DNA of 64,000 bases, taken from Antrihabitans cavernicola (GTDB lineage: Bacteria > Actinomycetota > Actinomycetes > Mycobacteriales > Mycobacteriaceae). The position numbers and the translations under genes were made by a program. Numbering within the stretch: position 1 is the stretch's first letter; every line of letters starts with the position of its first letter. Positions 62,329 through 64,000 of this stretch are shown here, piece by piece. The stretch is from positions 1-64,000 of the forward strand of contig NZ_VLNY01000002.1 of assembly GCF_008297975.1 (NCBI RefSeq), given 5' to 3'. The notes under the pieces were generated by a model. That model was not told the DNA's origin and did no database searches. It saw nothing but the letters and a program-made list of their open reading frames with translations.

Positions 62329-62564
62329 CAGAGTTTCTCGCCTTGACTGCGGATTCTCGCCACGACCGACTCGATGCCGTCACGGTCGACGATCTTGATG
62401 GCCTTGGTCGACAGTGTCAGCGTGACGCGACGGCCCTCGCTGGGCAGAAAGTACGTCTTGCGTTGGACATTCGGGTTCCAGCGACGGTTGGTGCGCACGT
62501 GCGAGTGCGACACGGACTTGCCGAATCCCGGCCGTCGACCGGTCAGTTGGCAGTGTGCGGACAT
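62328..62564 (-). CDS. rpmB: Ribosomal protein L28, zinc-free paralogue
   Basis: A 78-residue L28 protein: [40 protein letters not shown] and [19 protein letters not shown]. It has one Cys only and no CxxC pairs. First gene of the zinc-starvation ribosomal operon, with a GAGGAGAAG site before the ATG and a Zur-like box 14 bases upstream. Confidence 0.95.
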   Translation of the reverse strand: MSAHCQLTGRRPGFGKSVSHSHVRTNRRWNPNVQRKTYFLPSEGRRVTLTLSTKAIKIVDRDGIESVVARIRSQGEKL

Positions 62565-62577
62565 ACTTCTCCTCTAA

Positions 62578-62592
62578 CGACAATCATTTTCG
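62578..62592. promoter_or_regulatory. Zur box on the ribosomal operon side
   Basis: CGACAATCATTTTCG is palindromic at six of seven pairs around a central C and resembles the AT-rich Zur operator. It lies 14 bases before rpmB. It shares the layout GACAATC-N-TT-N-TC with the second box 54 bases away. Confidence 0.8.
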
Positions 62593-62631
62593 ACAACATC
62601 GAGTTCGCACTGTAGCGTTCCGAACGGCTAA

Positions 62632-62646
62632 TGACAATCGTTATCA
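62632..62646. promoter_or_regulatory. Zur box on the CobW-like gene side
   Basis: TGACAATCGTTATCA is close to the classical TGATAATCATTATCA-type Zur site. It lies 15 bases before the start of the CobW-like gene. An ATG at 62631 adjoins the box and reads in frame, but it is unlikely to be the true start because an AAAGGGG ribosome site and ATG follow at 62650-62661. Confidence 0.82.
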
Positions 62647-62660
62647 ACAAAGGGGCGCGG

Positions 62661-63932
62661 ATGGACGGGAGAACCCCAGTCGTCGTAGTGACGGGCTGGT
62701 CGGATGCGACGGCGAAGACGGCACGATCGCTGCTGAGGGCCGGAACGGTCGTCGTCGAACACGATCTCGGCGACGTTCATCGCGGGGTGGTGCGACGGAC
62801 GGTGACGTCGGTCGACGGCGAGCGGACCAGCACGCTCGACCTGGCTCATTGCTGCGTGTCCTGCACGCTGCGCGACGACCTGCTGCCGTTGCTGCGCCGC
62901 CTCAGCGCGCGCAGCACCGTAGACCGAATTGTGTTGGCACTGGACAGGATTCTCGAACCGGAAGCCGTGTGCGCGGCAATCGCCGATGTGGTGGTTTCCG
63001 GCGTGATCGGCCAAGTCGACGGGCCTGCGGCACGCGATGTTCGAGTCGCTGCTGTTGTCGGTTGCATCGATGCCGCGACCTGGCTCGACGACGCGACCGG
63101 CGACGACGCGCTCGACGATCGAGGCATCGTCACCGGAGTCGACGACGAGCGGACAGTTGCGCAAGTGGTGGTGGGGCAGGTCTCGATGTGCGATGCCGTC
63201 GTCGTCAGCGGTTCGACATCCGACGGCTGGGAGCACGCGCGACTGCATGCGGTTCTCGCCAGGCTCGCGCCCGGTGCGCCCGTTGCTTACGCACCCACTG
63301 CCTACTCACCGAGCAGCGTCGAGAAGCTGCTGGCCGCCGTGCCTGCGGGCGCCCGTCGCGGCGCCTCATCGGATCCGCACGACGGCCTGCTGTGCGGGCA
63401 ACCACCACTCGACGGCGACGCGGGAGTGACGATCGTCGAGTTCGCAGCGGAGCGACCGTTCCACCCTGTGCGGCTGCACGATGCGATCGACGTACTGCTC
63501 GATGGCGTGGTCACGGCTCGTGGACGAGTCTGGGTCGCTACCCAACCGAACGAGGTGTTGTGGCTCGAATCGGCGGGCGGCGGATTGCGGGTCGGAAAGG
63601 TCGGCAATTGGCTCGCTGCGATGACTGTCGCTGAGCAGGAACAGGTTTCGGCGGAGCGACGCGCCATGGCGGCGTCGCGGTGGCACGAGCGATTCGGCGA
63701 CCGGCATACGTCGTTGGTGGTCCTGGTGCACGCAGCCGATCCGACCGATATCGACCGCGCGCTGCAATGGGCACTCGTCACCGACGACGAATTGGCGAAC
63801 GAGTCCGCGTGGGCAACGTGGCCTGACCCGTTCGGCGAGGAGCACCGGGATCCCTGCGGCGAGCCGCAGCAAAGTCTCTGCGGTGACAGCGAGTCGCCGC
63901 TGACCCAGAGCCATCGAGAGGATCAGGCATGA
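62661..63932 (+). CDS. CobW/G3E-like protein with degenerate GTPase motifs
   Basis: A 423-residue protein of the CobW/YciC family, divergent from the zinc-free ribosomal operon and followed by rpmE. The P-loop region reads [10 protein letters not shown] at residues 11-20, lacking the Gly before Lys of GxxxxGK, and the NKxD motif is replaced by a VVVSGSTSD segment. The Cys cluster AHCCVSCTL (Cys 64, 65 and 68) is kept, and a C-terminal CobW_C-like part is present. It may bind zinc without normal GTP hydrolysis. In mycobacteria a CobW-like protein of a zinc-starvation operon recruits the hibernation factor to ribosomes; equivalence is inference. Confidence 0.85.
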   Translation: MDGRTPVVVVTGWSDATAKTARSLLRAGTVVVEHDLGDVHRGVVRRTVTSVDGERTSTLDLAHCCVSCTLRDDLLPLLRRLSARSTVDRIVLALDRILEPEAVCAAIADVVVSGVIGQVDGPAARDVRVAAVVGCIDAATWLDDATGDDALDDRGIVTGVDDERTVAQVVVGQVSMCDAVVVSGSTSDGWEHARLHAVLARLAPGAPVAYAPTAYSPSSVEKLLAAVPAGARRGASSDPHDGLLCGQPPLDGDAGVTIVEFAAERPFHPVRLHDAIDVLLDGVVTARGRVWVATQPNEVLWLESAGGGLRVGKVGNWLAAMTVAEQEQVSAERRAMAASRWHERFGDRHTSLVVLVHAADPTDIDRALQWALVTDDELANESAWATWPDPFGEEHRDPCGEPQQSLCGDSESPLTQSHREDQA

Positions 63933-64000
63933 AGAAGAACGTCCATCCCGACTACCACCCGGTGGTGTTCGAGGACGCGAATACCGGCTCGCAGTTCTTG
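63929..64000 (+). CDS. rpmE2: Ribosomal protein L31 type B, N-terminal part
   Basis: The first 24 residues ([24 protein letters not shown]) are visible before the window ends. They match the type B L31 lacking the N-terminal zinc cysteines. The ATG overlaps the stop of the CobW-like gene (ATGA), so it belongs to the Zur-controlled operon. Confidence 0.93.
   Translation, partial: MKKNVHPDYHPVVFEDANTGSQFL

Noticed and set aside
62631-62660. ATG 62631 as start of the CobW-like gene
   Set aside because: It adjoins the Zur box and has no ribosome site; ATG 62661 has AAAGGGG at good spacing and matches the family start.

Overview
The window is a high-GC actinobacterial chromosome segment, most likely from Rhodococcus or a close relative in the mycolic-acid-bearing Mycobacteriales. 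The evidence is an MspA-type porin, a mycolate-type cyclopropane/methyl transferase, an L,D-transpeptidase lipoprotein, a 13E12-type HNH protein, F420/LLM and conservon genes, and gene order. From the Fpg-like glycosylase to the VWA protein the backbone follows the M. tuberculosis Rv0944-Rv0959 neighbourhood as I remember it (pgi, chorismate mutase, uvrD1/pcrA, M23 peptidase, sucCD, DUF5336, DUF6350, purNH, AAA+ ATPase, VWA), with many insertions. No tRNA, rRNA, CRISPR array, prophage or classical insertion sequence was seen.

Layout. 1-8.3 kb: truncated HNH protein, alpha/beta hydrolase, a membrane cytochrome b561-molybdopterin oxidoreductase with a partner membrane protein, two SAM methyltransferases, a DUF418 protein with a divergent TetR regulator, and an L,D-transpeptidase. 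8.3-13 kb: a long structured leader and a conservon (kinase-like sensor, roadblock, DUF742) that ends in an MHYT membrane sensor where the usual GTPase gene would be. 13-19.8 kb: methyltransferase, ArsB/SLC13-type permease, secreted lipase, porin with a tiny sigma-region-4-like gene, M23 peptidase, SDR. 19.8-22.1 kb: DyP peroxidase, encapsulin and a PH-like membrane protein in one overlapping operon. 22.2-29.1 kb: LLM oxidoreductase, thyA-folA-cupin, a DUF559 gene cassette, cobF, Fpg-like glycosylase, two tandem LppP/LprE lipoproteins. 29.1-38.5 kb: two carboxylesterases with a flavoprotein disulfide reductase, PdxR-type regulator with a PNPOx-like enzyme, acyltransferase-fold protein with crotonase and a TetR regulator. 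38.5-60.8 kb: the syntenic core listed above, interrupted by a second DUF559 cassette. 60.9-64 kb: a lectin-LysM protein and a zinc-starvation island of zinc-free ribosomal protein paralogues (S18, S14, L33, L28, L31) with a degenerate CobW-like protein, two Zur-like boxes lying between the divergent arms.

The most unusual signal is shared by the two DUF559 (Vsr-like nuclease fold) genes at 24.9-25.9 kb and 55.1-56.2 kb. Each is bracketed on both sides by a 39-bp or 59-bp imperfect palindrome. The two copies of a pair are about 85% identical to each other, but the two pairs are unrelated in sequence. In both cases one copy touches the gene's stop codon and the other lies 46-80 bp upstream of the start. 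This looks like a palindrome-bounded mobile gene cassette, conceptually like REP/RAYT systems but with a different nuclease. Other points of interest are the conservon with MHYT, the encapsulin operon with a coupled membrane protein, the PdxR and TetR operators, and the paired CGTTAC-GTAACG palindromes before the lipoprotein pair.
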